Of a stretch of 64,000 nt of DNA, positions 1 through 7,766 are shown in pieces. Position numbers and translations under genes: made by a program. Source of the stretch: Salinispora vitiensis (GTDB lineage: Bacteria; Actinomycetota; Actinomycetes; Mycobacteriales; Micromonosporaceae); NCBI RefSeq assembly GCF_000378825.1, contig NZ_KB900388.1, forward strand, positions 867,947 to 931,946, written 5' to 3'. Every line of letters starts with the position of its first letter. Within the stretch, counting starts at the first letter, position 1. The notes beneath the pieces are model-generated. The model ran no database searches. It was not told the DNA's origin and was given only the letters and a program-made list of their open reading frames with translations.

Positions 1-846
1 GAGCTGTTCGGTCCCGGCGTCGGCGTTGACGGTCAGCCGCCACCCCCGCCGCTCCGGAGCCAGGCCGGTGACCTCGGCCCCGGTTCGTATCCGTGCGTCG
101 GGCGAGTCGGCGAGAACTGCGTCGACCAACACCTGGGGTAGGTTGCCGAGCCCGCCGGTCAGGGTACCGATCCCGGTCGGCGGTTCCTGCCCGTCCGGTG
201 GCGGTGGGGGGACCAGCGAGCCCGCGGCCTGGACCAGCGACGGGTACCTGCGGGCCGCGTTCGCCAGCGGGGCCAGCATGGCCTCGAAGGACAGCTGGTC
301 GGAGCGGCCAGCACAGACATCGCTGAGGAACGGGTCAACGAGGCGGTCCAACACCTCCTGGCCAAGTCGCTGTGAGACGTAGGCCGCGACGGAGACGTCG
401 CCGTCCCGTTCAGTCGGCGGCAGCCCAAGGTCGCGGCGGGCCGCGGCCACCCCGCCCGGTGAGAGGATGCCGGACTCGGCGAGGGCCTCCAGGTCCGCGG
501 GGATGCCCATGAACTGGCTGGGAGGCAGGGGCCGGAGCGCACCCCTGCTCCAGATCGCCGTCGTGGTGGCGCCAGCCAGGGTGAGCTGATCGCCGAGACC
601 GGCCGCGGTGAGCAACCGGGTGGTCTTGGGCCGCCGGGCATAGAGCCCTTCCGCCCCCTCGTCAACGAGGACGCCCGCCACCTCCGATGTGGACAGCTTC
701 CCCCCGAGTCGCGGTGCGGCCTCGAGGAGGGTGATTCGTACTGACTCGTTCCGGAGGTAGAACGCTGCGGTCACCCCCGTGATGCCGCCCCCGACGATGA
801 CCACGTGGGGCGCCGTACCTGCCCGATCCTGTTCGTTGTCCACCAT
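1..846 (-). CDS. hemY: protoporphyrinogen oxidase-like FAD amine oxidase (3' end off window)
   Basis: Reading leftward from the ATG at 846 gives 282 codons with no stop before the window edge, so only the N-terminal part is present. Residues about 10-20 carry the dinucleotide-binding motif VIVGGGITG. They are followed by an LLEAAPRLGGKLST stretch and then EGAEGLYARRPKTTRLLTAAGL, the order found in HemY/HemG protoporphyrinogen (coproporphyrinogen) oxidases. The family oxidises the porphyrinogen to the porphyrin using FAD. No other haem gene is visible nearby, so a cluster-dedicated oxidase of the same fold is an alternative. It is separated from the divergently unrelated regulator at 966 by about 120 bp. 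Confidence 0.7.
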   Translation of the reverse strand, partial: MVDNEQDRAGTAPHVVIVGGGITGVTAAFYLRNESVRITLLEAAPRLGGKLSTSEVAGVLVDEGAEGLYARRPKTTRLLTAAGLGDQLTLAGATTTAIWSRGALRPLPPSQFMGIPADLEALAESGILSPGGVAAARRDLGLPPTERDGDVSVAAYVSQRLGQEVLDRLVDPFLSDVCAGRSDQLSFEAMLAPLANAARRYPSLVQAAGSLVPPPPPDGQEPPTGIGTLTGGLGNLPQVLVDAVLADSPDARIRTGAEVTGLAPERRGWRLTVNADAGTEQL

Positions 847-965
847 GTCGCCTGCTTTCGTGGGCTGCGATGTCGTAGCAGTCTCGCCGCGCTCCCGCGA
901 ATTCCGGTCGAGTAAGAGTTGACCCGGGCAGGTGGCGGCGGTCGGCCGAAGCGGGGCGGGTGGCG

Positions 966-2069
966 TTACGGTCCGTCCTCCTGCTTGCGCTTGAGTTGTT
1001 CGGCGAAGAGGCTCCACTCCTCACTGATGCTGTCCGCGAGCGGGGCGATCACGCTCAGCCAGTGCGGCGGGATCGAGCCGGCGACCTCCCGCCAGCGATG
1101 TGGGGCACCGGCGTGCCACGCCATCCACCGAATGAACGCCCGGCCACCCTCGGTGTATCGGACGGACGGATCGGTAGCCAGCTTGTTCGCCACCCCGGCC
1201 CAGGTCAGTGGCGCGTCCGCCGGCCCCCGGCGCCGGACCGCACCACCGCGGGGTGCCGGCAACGTGGGGGCGGGCGCCGCGGCTCGCCGGGCCGGTCCCA
1301 CCGGCGGCTCGACCGGGGGAAGGCGGTGCCCGGTGCGCTCCGGACTGATGCCCCGGCGCAGCCGCGCGCTCACGTCGTGGACGGTGCCCAGCGACACGTC
1401 GGCCTCGCGGGCGACCTGCCGCAGCGGGGCGTCCGGGTGGGCGCTGAGGTAGGCGGCGGCGCGACGCCGGCCCTCCACGGCGGTGACCGGACGACGCCTT
1501 CCGTCCCGGCCGATCCGCTTGCCGGCCTCTGCTGCCCCCGGCGACCGGGTACGCAACGATGCGATCGTCTTCGCGCTCAATCCCGTGATGGCGGCGAGGG
1601 CCCGGTCAGACCAGTCCGGATACTCCGACAGCACCCGGTTGGCGCCGGAGAGCCGGTCGACTCGGGACAGTGGTAGCCCGTGGGCGATGTTCGCCTGCAT
1701 CGCCAGGATCAGCGCCTCGGCGTCGGTGCAGTCCAGGAAGCGTGCGGGGATGACGTGATCGCCGCGGATCCGGGCGGCCTCGAGCCGGTGCAGCCCATCG
1801 ATAACCCGCCAGCCCTCCTCCTGGACGAGGAGAGGCGGTAGCTGCGTGGTGCCGCCCGCCTCCACGAGTAACTGGACGTGGGCTCCGCTCGTGCCACCCT
1901 GCCGCAGCCGCAGGCTGGGTGACAGGGCGTCCAGGGGAACGTCTCGTGCCGGCAGTCGCTCGAAGTTCTTTAGATCGAATTTGTCGTTGCCCGTCGCTTC
2001 GTCGCTGCCCGCTCTGGCGAGCCTGAAGCCTTCCGTGGCCCGCGCAGCTTGCCCGTGGTGCCGAGACAT
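966..2069 (-). CDS. StrR/ParB-type pathway regulator
   Basis: 367 aa. Residues about 40-130 form a ParB-like N-terminal domain with the motif RVIDGLHRLEAA at 88-99. Two helix-turn-helix candidates follow, around 155-175 (DRALAAITGLSAKTIASL) and 213-240 (LRQVAREADVSLGTVHDV). This architecture is that of StrR-type activators of antibiotic clusters, not of chromosome-partition ParB, and no parA or parS-like context is present. It is last in the leftward series 5132 to 966, 127 bp after the preceding monooxygenase, so it may be read through from the promoter at 5133-5347. That region itself contains a StrR-like dyad, which would allow autoregulation. The target sites proposed in this annotation are inference. 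Confidence 0.8.
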   Translation of the reverse strand: MSRHHGQAARATEGFRLARAGSDEATGNDKFDLKNFERLPARDVPLDALSPSLRLRQGGTSGAHVQLLVEAGGTTQLPPLLVQEEGWRVIDGLHRLEAARIRGDHVIPARFLDCTDAEALILAMQANIAHGLPLSRVDRLSGANRVLSEYPDWSDRALAAITGLSAKTIASLRTRSPGAAEAGKRIGRDGRRRPVTAVEGRRRAAAYLSAHPDAPLRQVAREADVSLGTVHDVSARLRRGISPERTGHRLPPVEPPVGPARRAAAPAPTLPAPRGGAVRRRGPADAPLTWAGVANKLATDPSVRYTEGGRAFIRWMAWHAGAPHRWREVAGSIPPHWLSVIAPLADSISEEWSLFAEQLKRKQEDGP

Positions 2070-2118
2070 CCGGTACGCCCTCCTCGGTCGCCGTTTGGCT
2101 GAGGGTGGCAGGGGTGTC

Positions 2119-2200
2119 TTTAGCCGTAGTCGAGACGGGGTGGACCGGCGGCCGGTGCCGCTCCGCGGCCGGCGCCGACCACGATCACGTCCCGGGTCAT
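2119..2200 (-). pseudogene. start-codon remnant of a third FAD monooxygenase copy
   Basis: Immediately after the stop of the monooxygenase at 2197 an overlapping ATG opens a 26-codon frame beginning MTRDVIVVGAG, identical to the first 11 residues of that same monooxygenase. The frame then diverges and stops. The identity is at DNA level (2167-2200 equals 3630-3663) and is the left end of a 387-bp perfect repeat. I read it as the scar of a deleted or recombined third oxygenase gene in a former tandem array. It is unlikely to encode a functional product. Confidence 0.6.
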
Positions 2201-2553
2201 CGGGCGGTTCCGTTCTGGGGGGTGCCGAACCAGCGGGTGAGGGCGTGGGTGAGGTTGTGGGTGCTGCCGGGTGCGGTCCAGGCGAGGTAGCCGTCGGGGC
2301 GGATGAGGGCGGTGTGGAGGGTGGGGTGGGGTTGGTGGGTCCAGGTGCCGGTGATGATGTCGATGCGGTCGGTCCAGGCGTGGGCGGTGGGGTGTGCGGT
2401 GGTGGTGGTGATGAGGAGGGGTCGGGCGGGGTGGAGTAGGTCGGCGATGCGGGTGGTGGTGCCGTTGGGGAGGGTGAGTTGGTGGTGTGGGGGCATGCGT
2501 CGGCCGAGGAGGGGGTGCTCGCCCGGGCCGAGGTCGTAGCGGATGCCGAGCCC
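2167..2553. repeat. 387-bp perfect direct repeat, copy 1
   Basis: Bases 2167-2553 are identical to 3630-4016 (offset 1463), read by eye along the full length. The repeat covers the C-terminal coding part of one FAD monooxygenase plus the first codons of the next gene position. A second in-register identical block of about 95 bp lies at 2690-2784 versus 4153-4247, while the sequence between is clearly diverged. This patchwork indicates recent gene conversion or unequal crossing-over. The plus strand here is unusually G/T-rich, unlike the flanking parts of the same genes. Confidence 0.9.
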
Positions 2554-3663
2554 GCTGAGCATCCCGGCGAGGTGCTCGGCCGCGTCGGGGTAGGTGATCA
2601 GGTCGGCGAGGACGCCGCGGAGCGGGTCCAGCTCGGCGCCGGTGAGTCGCAGCTCAATGGCGGCCCGCGCGTTGCGGGCCAACTGTCGCCCGATCGGGTG
2701 GCGTTCGGTGTGGTAGGTGTCGAGCAGGTCGGGTGGCGCCCAGCCGTGCACCGCCGCCGCCAGCTTCCAGCCCAGGTTCACCGCATCCTGGACGCCGACG
2801 CTCAATCCCTGCGCCATCGCCGGCGGTTGTACGTGGTTGGCGTCCCCGGCCAGGAAGACCCGGCCGCGCCGGTACTCGGAGCTGACCCGGGACGCGTCGG
2901 TGAAGCAGCTGATCCAGTGGCAGCGTCCGTGATGGATGGACTCGCCGGTGAGTCGCTGCCAGGAGTCGGCCAGCTCCTGATAGCTCAACGAGCTCCGGTC
3001 TCTCGGTGGCATGCCCCGTTCGTGTACGACGACCCGGGTGACACCGTCCTCCAGATCCATCGCCATGACCATGCTGCCGTCGGGCAGATTCTCGCCGATC
3101 CGCCGACGCCGGGTGTCGATGCCGGTGACATCGGCGGTGTAGAACCCACGGGTGGGCTCGGAGCCGGTGAAGTCGATCCCGGCCCGCGCGCGGACGGTGC
3201 TGCGCCCGCCGTCACAGCCGACCAGAAACCGGGCGGCCGCCCGGCCGGAGCCGGCGGGGCCGTCGACGGTGACGACGACGCGGTCGGGGCCCTCCTCGAA
3301 GCCGGTGACCTCGTGGCCGCGGAATACCGGCACCCCCAGTTCGGTCACCCAGCCTTCCAACATCCGTTCGGTCCGGTACTGGGAGATGCCCCGGGCGCCG
3401 GCATGGTCCTCCGGTAGCTGGCCGAGGTCGATCGGTACCCCGCCGAAGTGGCTCTCCGCGGGCTCGGTCGGGCCCAGCCGGTCCAGCAGCCCGCGTTGCG
3501 CGAAGCACTCGGCGGTACGGCGGGTGAAGCTGGCGCCCCGGGACTCGGTCGGCCGCGCCGACAGTCGCTCGTAGATCGCCACATCGACGCCGCCGAGCCG
3601 CAGCTCCCCGGCGAGCATGAGGCCCACCGGGCCGGCGCCGACCACGATCACGTCCCGGGTCAT
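2197..3663 (-). CDS. FAD-dependent aromatic monooxygenase (PgaE/PHBH type) 2
   Basis: 488 aa. The N-terminal VIVVGAGPVG Rossmann motif lies at 5-14. A GCDGGRSTVR motif is mid-protein and GDANHVQPPAMAQG marks the FAD ribityl site. A thioredoxin-like C-terminal domain typical of angucycline hydroxylases completes it. The usual GGQGMN loop after GDAAH is replaced by AMAQGLS. The ATG at 3663 overlaps the stop of the upstream monooxygenase (ATGA), implying translational coupling. Expected role: hydroxylation or epoxidation of the angucycline skeleton with NAD(P)H and O2; the exact step cannot be assigned from sequence. The last 118 residues are identical to those of the upstream paralogue and strongly biased to Thr, His and Pro. 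Confidence 0.85.
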   Translation of the reverse strand: MTRDVIVVGAGPVGLMLAGELRLGGVDVAIYERLSARPTESRGASFTRRTAECFAQRGLLDRLGPTEPAESHFGGVPIDLGQLPEDHAGARGISQYRTERMLEGWVTELGVPVFRGHEVTGFEEGPDRVVVTVDGPAGSGRAAARFLVGCDGGRSTVRARAGIDFTGSEPTRGFYTADVTGIDTRRRRIGENLPDGSMVMAMDLEDGVTRVVVHERGMPPRDRSSLSYQELADSWQRLTGESIHHGRCHWISCFTDASRVSSEYRRGRVFLAGDANHVQPPAMAQGLSVGVQDAVNLGWKLAAAVHGWAPPDLLDTYHTERHPIGRQLARNARAAIELRLTGAELDPLRGVLADLITYPDAAEHLAGMLSGLGIRYDLGPGEHPLLGRRMPPHHQLTLPNGTTTRIADLLHPARPLLITTTTAHPTAHAWTDRIDIITGTWTHQPHPTLHTALIRPDGYLAWTAPGSTHNLTHALTRWFGTPQNGTAR

Positions 3664-4016
3664 CGGGCGGTTCCGTTCTGGGGGGTGCCGAACCAGCGGG
3701 TGAGGGCGTGGGTGAGGTTGTGGGTGCTGCCGGGTGCGGTCCAGGCGAGGTAGCCGTCGGGGCGGATGAGGGCGGTGTGGAGGGTGGGGTGGGGTTGGTG
3801 GGTCCAGGTGCCGGTGATGATGTCGATGCGGTCGGTCCAGGCGTGGGCGGTGGGGTGTGCGGTGGTGGTGGTGATGAGGAGGGGTCGGGCGGGGTGGAGT
3901 AGGTCGGCGATGCGGGTGGTGGTGCCGTTGGGGAGGGTGAGTTGGTGGTGTGGGGGCATGCGTCGGCCGAGGAGGGGGTGCTCGCCCGGGCCGAGGTCGT
4001 AGCGGATGCCGAGCCC
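3630..4016. repeat. 387-bp perfect direct repeat, copy 2
   Basis: Identical to 2167-2553. It covers the 3' end of the monooxygenase at 3660-5132 and the first 34 bp of the next gene (2197-3663). Confidence 0.9.
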
Positions 4017-5132
4017 ACTACCCCGCCCGGCGAGGTGCTCGGCCGCGTCCGGGTAGGTGACCAACTCCGCCAGCACGCTGCGGATCGGTTCCACCGCCTC
4101 GTCCCCGAGGTACAGCGACGAGGCGGCCTGTGCGTCGGCGATCAGCTGCCGACCGATCGGGTGGCGTTCGGTGTGGTAGGTGTCGAGCAGGTCGGGTGGC
4201 GCCCAGCCGTGCACCGCCGCCGCCAGCTTCCAGCCCAGGTTCACCGCGTCCTGCAGGCCGGCGCTGAGACCCCACGCCGCCAGCGGCGGCATCTCGTGTG
4301 CGGCGTCGCCGGCCAGGAAGATCCGGCCGCGCCGGTACTCCTCGGCCACCGCGGCCGCGTTGCCGCAGGCCCACAGCCACGGTGCCGATCCGTGGTGCAG
4401 CGACTCGCCGGTGAGGCGTTGCCACGCGTCGGCGACCTCGGCAAACGTCAGTGCGTCCGGATCCGGGTTCGGCGGTAGTCCCCGGTCGTGGATCACGATG
4501 CGGTAGCGATCCTCTCCCACCGGCGTGCACACCACCATGCTGCCGCCGGGCCGCCGTTCGCCGATCGGACGGGGGCGCAACTCGACTCCGGTGACCTCGG
4601 CGGTGTACATGCCCCGGGTGGCGGCGGGGCCGGATGCCTTGATCCCGGCCAGCGCCCGGACGGTGCTCCGGGCGCCGTCACAGCCGACCAGGTAGTGGGC
4701 CCGCACCTCGGTGCCTCCGCCGGGCTCGGCGAAGGCGGCGACGACGCCGTTGCCCGTCTCCCGCACACCGGTGAGCTCGTGCCGTCGGAGCACCGGAACG
4801 CCCTGTTCCGCCAGCCAGTCCGTGAGCATCTGCTCGGTGCGGGCCTGCGGCAGGCCCAGAATGCCACTGTGGTCGTCGTCGAGTCGGCTGAGGTCGATGC
4901 GTACGCCGCCGAAGTGTCCCATCGGGCCCCAGCGGAGACCCGCCAACCGTGTGAGCAGCCCGCGCTGGTCCAGCGATTCGGCGGCACGCCGGTTGAAGCC
5001 GAGAGCACGGGACTCGCCGGTGGCCGCGGCGAGGCGGTCGTAGACCCGTACCCGCGCGCCGCCCAGGTGCAGTTCAACGGCGAGCATCAGGCCGACCGGT
5101 CCCGCACCCACCACGATCACATCGGTTTCCAT
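3660..5132 (-). CDS. FAD-dependent aromatic monooxygenase (PgaE/PHBH type) 1
   Basis: 490 aa from the ATG at 5132, chosen because METDVIVVGAGPVGLML starts there and GGAAAGG lies upstream. A longer open frame to 5276 has no family resemblance. Motifs: GAGPVG near residue 9, GCDGARSTVR mid-protein, and GDAAHEMPPLAAWG at the FAD ribityl site. The normally conserved GGQG of that loop is AAWG here, so FAD or substrate positioning may differ from standard family members. It is first gene of a leftward unit (5132 to 2197), sharing its promoter region with the divergent SDR. The role is oxidation of an angucycline intermediate; the specific position is unknown. Confidence 0.85.
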   Translation of the reverse strand: METDVIVVGAGPVGLMLAVELHLGGARVRVYDRLAAATGESRALGFNRRAAESLDQRGLLTRLAGLRWGPMGHFGGVRIDLSRLDDDHSGILGLPQARTEQMLTDWLAEQGVPVLRRHELTGVRETGNGVVAAFAEPGGGTEVRAHYLVGCDGARSTVRALAGIKASGPAATRGMYTAEVTGVELRPRPIGERRPGGSMVVCTPVGEDRYRIVIHDRGLPPNPDPDALTFAEVADAWQRLTGESLHHGSAPWLWACGNAAAVAEEYRRGRIFLAGDAAHEMPPLAAWGLSAGLQDAVNLGWKLAAAVHGWAPPDLLDTYHTERHPIGRQLIADAQAASSLYLGDEAVEPIRSVLAELVTYPDAAEHLAGRGSGLGIRYDLGPGEHPLLGRRMPPHHQLTLPNGTTTRIADLLHPARPLLITTTTAHPTAHAWTDRIDIITGTWTHQPHPTLHTALIRPDGYLAWTAPGSTHNLTHALTRWFGTPQNGTAR

Positions 5133-5227
5133 TTCCCGGACCTTTCCGCCTCGCGGCCGGATAATTGCGAGGCCAAAGTATCCGCGGACGCTCCTCGTTT
5201 CAATATTGATTGATGCTCTGGGTAATT

Positions 5228-5257
5228 GTTCGACTGCGGATTTCGCTTCGGTTGAAC
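5228..5257. promoter_or_regulatory. StrR-box-like dyad between FAD monooxygenase and SDR
   Basis: GTTCGACTG, a 12-bp spacer, then CGGTTGAAC. The left half matches the remembered StrR operator half GTTCGACTG at 9/9. The right half matches CAGTCGAAC at 7/9; the known operator has an 11-bp spacer. It lies midway in the 215-bp divergent promoter region 5133-5347, which is locally AT-richer than its surroundings. Confidence 0.55.
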
Positions 5258-5347
5258 CCGCGCTGTCGCGTGGCAATTTCAGAGATGCCGGATTCCGGTC
5301 GGCCGTTCAGCATGGACGCGACAGGGCGACGGAAAGGAATTTCGGAC

Positions 5348-6076
5348 GTGCCGGTCGAGAAGATCGCGCTGATCACGGGCGCGAACAAGGGAATCGGGTA
5401 CGAGATCGCGCGCCAGTTGGGGGAGCGAGGGCACATCGTGCTCGTCGGGTCCCGGGACGGGGCCCGGGGCAGGCAGGCGGTGGACTCCCTGGTGGCCCAG
5501 GGCGTCCGGGCGGTTCCGGTACGCCTGGACGTGACGGATCCGGCCTCGGTGTCGGCGGCTGCGGCGGAGGTTGAGCAGCGCTTTGGCCGCCTGGACATCC
5601 TGGTCAACAACGCCGGCATCGCTGGTGCTGCCACCGGTGCGCCCAGCACGGTGCGCGCCGATGACCTCCGCCAGGTGTACGAGACCAACGTCCTCGGGGT
5701 GGTGTCGGTGACCAACGCCGTGCTTCCGTTGCTGCTTCGGGCGGTGGCCGGGCGGGTGGTGAACGTCTCCAGCCACCTGGGCTCCCTGACGCTGAATTCG
5801 CAGTCGGACTCGCCGCTGGCCGGGGTGAACCTGTTGGCGTACCAGTCCTCCAAGACCGCCCTGAACGCGATCACCGTCGGGTACGCCAAGGAACTGCGCG
5901 ACACGCCGATCAAGGTGAACGCGGCGAGCCCTGGAATGGTGGCCACGGACCTCAACGGTCATCGGGGAAACCGGACTCCGGCGGAAGGCGCGGCGATCGC
6001 GGTCCGGCTGGCGTTGCTGGACGAGGCGGGGCCCTCCGGCTACTGCCTCTCCGCGGACGGCGTCGTGCCCTGGTGA
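5348..6076 (+). CDS. short-chain dehydrogenase/reductase
   Basis: 242 aa from the GTG at 5348, preferred over upstream in-frame starts because AAAGGA precedes it by about ten bases and the protein then begins VPVEKIALITGANKGIG. Classical SDR signatures are visible: TGANKGIG (NAD(P)-binding), LVNNAGIAG, a catalytic Ser in VNVSSHLG and the YQSSK catalytic pair. It most resembles the carbonyl-reductase-like SDR group, not the polyketide C9 ketoreductase, which is the separate gene at 8125. It is first in a two-gene rightward unit with the NmrA protein. A role in reducing a quinone or ketone during ring tailoring is inference. Confidence 0.8.
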   Translation: MPVEKIALITGANKGIGYEIARQLGERGHIVLVGSRDGARGRQAVDSLVAQGVRAVPVRLDVTDPASVSAAAAEVEQRFGRLDILVNNAGIAGAATGAPSTVRADDLRQVYETNVLGVVSVTNAVLPLLLRAVAGRVVNVSSHLGSLTLNSQSDSPLAGVNLLAYQSSKTALNAITVGYAKELRDTPIKVNAASPGMVATDLNGHRGNRTPAEGAAIAVRLALLDEAGPSGYCLSADGVVPW

Positions 6077-6160
6077 CCAAACCTCCTCGCGGGCACCGCC
6101 CTGGTGACCGAATTCCTCGCGGACACCGCCCCGGTGATCCGAACCTCCTCGCGGACACCG
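6070..6160. repeat. three imperfect 30-31 bp tandem repeats
   Basis: Units built on TGGTGACC followed by a CCTCCTCGCGGGCACCGCC-like tail start near 6071, 6102 and 6132. They overlap the SDR stop codon at 6074-6076 and fill most of the gap to the NmrA gene. Each unit carries an in-frame-looking stop (TGA), so the array may reflect slippage at the end of the SDR gene. Confidence 0.75.
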
Positions 6161-6190
6161 CGGGTGTGCGCGCTGCACGAAGGAGCAAAC

Positions 6191-7063
6191 GTGCCGACAG
6201 ATGCGGCGATTCTGGTGCTGGGCGGTACCGGCCGGCAGGGTGGGGCGACGGCCCGCGAACTACTGCGCCGAGGGTGGACGGTGCACGTCCTGGTCCGGGA
6301 TCCGGGCAAGCCCGCGGCCCGGGCCCTGGCCGCCGCGGGCGCCGTGCTGGTCCCTGGAGATCTCGACGACGAGGCGTCGTTGGCAGCGGCGATGACCGGT
6401 CTGTACGGGGTGTTCAGCGTCCAGACGTTCCGGACCCCGGGCGGTGTGGTCACCGAGGAACGGCAAGGTAAGGCGGTCGCCGACGCCGCCGCCCGCACCG
6501 GCGTGGACCACCTGGTCTACAGCTCCGTCGGCGGCGCGGAGCGGGCCAACGGCGTTGACCACTTCGCGAGCAAGTGGCAGGTTGAGCAGCACATCCAGCA
6601 GCTGGGCATCCCGGCGACGGTACTGCGGCCCACCATGTTTCACGAGGTCTTTCACGACACCGGTCCGCGGTTGGCCGACGGGGAGCTGGTCCTCGGTCTG
6701 TGGCTGCATCCCGACGTGCCGTTGCAGCTGATCGCGACCAGCGACATCGGTGCCTTCGCGGCGGACGCCTTCGATGACCCGGACAGCTGGCTGGGGCGGC
6801 AGGTGGAGCTCGCCGGGGACGAACTCACCGGACCCGAGATGGCGGCGGCGTTTGGGCGGGTCGCTGGCCTGCCGGCGCGCTACGAGCAGCTGCCGATCGG
6901 TCAGCTTCGCGTCGCCCGTCCGGATCTGGCGGCCATGTTCGATTTCTTCAACGACGGGGGATACCGCGCTGACCTGCCGGCGTTGCGCCGGAATCGGCCG
7001 GACCTGGTCAGCTTGGAGGCGTTCCTCCGGTCCACCTGGACGGCGCCGCGGCCGGGTCAGTGA
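6191..7063 (+). CDS. NmrA-family NAD(P)-binding protein, candidate dimerisation enzyme
   Basis: 290 aa from the GTG at 6191, which follows AAGGAG with good spacing. An upstream in-frame ATG at 6104 lies inside the tandem repeat and lacks family sequence. ILVLGGTGRQGG near the N-terminus is the NmrA-type dinucleotide motif (GGTGxxG), and the atypical SDR fold continues with VYSSVGGAER. NmrA-family proteins are usually redox sensors or atypical reductases. In the actinorhodin cluster an NmrA-family protein (ActVA-ORF4) has been reported to catalyse biaryl coupling, and a homologue is present in lomaiviticin clusters. Lomaiviticin is a C-C dimer, so coupling is the attractive role here. This is inference from family and context. 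Confidence 0.75.
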   Translation: MPTDAAILVLGGTGRQGGATARELLRRGWTVHVLVRDPGKPAARALAAAGAVLVPGDLDDEASLAAAMTGLYGVFSVQTFRTPGGVVTEERQGKAVADAAARTGVDHLVYSSVGGAERANGVDHFASKWQVEQHIQQLGIPATVLRPTMFHEVFHDTGPRLADGELVLGLWLHPDVPLQLIATSDIGAFAADAFDDPDSWLGRQVELAGDELTGPEMAAAFGRVAGLPARYEQLPIGQLRVARPDLAAMFDFFNDGGYRADLPALRRNRPDLVSLEAFLRSTWTAPRPGQ

Positions 7064-7094
7064 CCGACGGCGGGGGCTGCGCTCCGGCCGGGCC

Positions 7095-7118
7095 GCCGGC
7101 ATCCGTACCGGTGCCGGC
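7095..7118. terminator. hairpin between convergent NmrA and DsbA-like genes
   Basis: GCCGGCA (7095-7101) and TGCCGGC (7112-7118) form a perfect 7-bp stem with a 10-base loop in the 72-bp convergent gap. A wider outer pairing (ACGGCGGG with CCCGCCGT) encloses it. Confidence 0.55.
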
Positions 7119-7135
7119 GCCCGCCGTGGTTGTGG

Positions 7136-7753
7136 TCAACCGACGATCGGCCCCTGGGTACGACTGCGCTTGAGTTCGAAGAACCCCTCGGTCGTGGCCA
7201 GCGCCAGCAGGCCGTCCCAGAGCCGGAGTGCGGCGGCGCCCCGTGGTGCCGGCGACACCACCGGACCGAAGAACGCCACGTCCCCCACCGCGATCACCGG
7301 CGTGCCGACATCGGCGCCGACGCGGCCGACACCGTCGTCGTGACCGGCGCGGAGCGCCCCGTCGTACTCAGTGGAATTCGCTGCTGCGGCCAGCTCGGGA
7401 TCCAGGTTCGCGGCGACCAGCGCCGCCGCATAGGTGGAGTGCTGCCGGGGGGCGTTCTCGAGGTGGAACCGGGTGCCCAGCTCGGTGTACAGCCGGCCCA
7501 ACGCCGGGGCACCGTACTTCTGCTCGGCGGCGACGCAGACCCGCACCGCCTCCAACGCGCCCTGCATCCCGCTCCGGTAGCGCGCTGGCAGGTCGTCGCG
7601 TCCTTCGTTGAGCAGCGCCAGGCTCATGACGTGCCAGCACGGCGTGATCGGCCGCTGCTGGGCGACCTCGAGCAGCCACCGGGAGGTGATCCAGGCCCAG
7701 GGGCAGGTCGGGTCGAACCAGAAATCTACGGGGGTGCGGATCTCGTCCGACAT
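7136..7753 (-). CDS. DsbA-family / Rv2466c-like thiol oxidoreductase with CPWA active site
   Basis: 205 aa from the ATG at 7753 (AAAGGAGG upstream). The N-terminal DFWFDPTCPWAWITSRW is very close to the mycobacterial mycothiol-dependent nitroreductase Rv2466c. So are VMSLALLNEGRDDLP, DVGTPVIAVGDVAFFGPV and the C-terminal FFELKRSRT. Those proteins have a CPWC centre; here the second Cys is Ala, leaving a single thiol. A monothiol mechanism resolved by mycothiol is possible. It is third in the leftward unit with the ketoreductase and cyclase, which argues for a cluster role such as quinone/diazo thiol chemistry or self-protection (inference). Confidence 0.8.
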   Translation of the reverse strand: MSDEIRTPVDFWFDPTCPWAWITSRWLLEVAQQRPITPCWHVMSLALLNEGRDDLPARYRSGMQGALEAVRVCVAAEQKYGAPALGRLYTELGTRFHLENAPRQHSTYAAALVAANLDPELAAAANSTEYDGALRAGHDDGVGRVGADVGTPVIAVGDVAFFGPVVSPAPRGAAALRLWDGLLALATTEGFFELKRSRTQGPIVG

Positions 7754-7766
7754 CGCCGGCCTCCTT

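Noticed and set aside
966..2069. Chromosome-partition ParB
   Set aside because: There is no parA neighbour or parS-like site. The ParB-like domain with HTHs at a cluster edge fits the StrR-type regulators.
2479..3417. 312-aa open frame on the plus strand over the monooxygenase
   Set aside because: It is the antisense shadow of a clearly conserved FAD monooxygenase; its composition is typical of GC-rich shadow frames.
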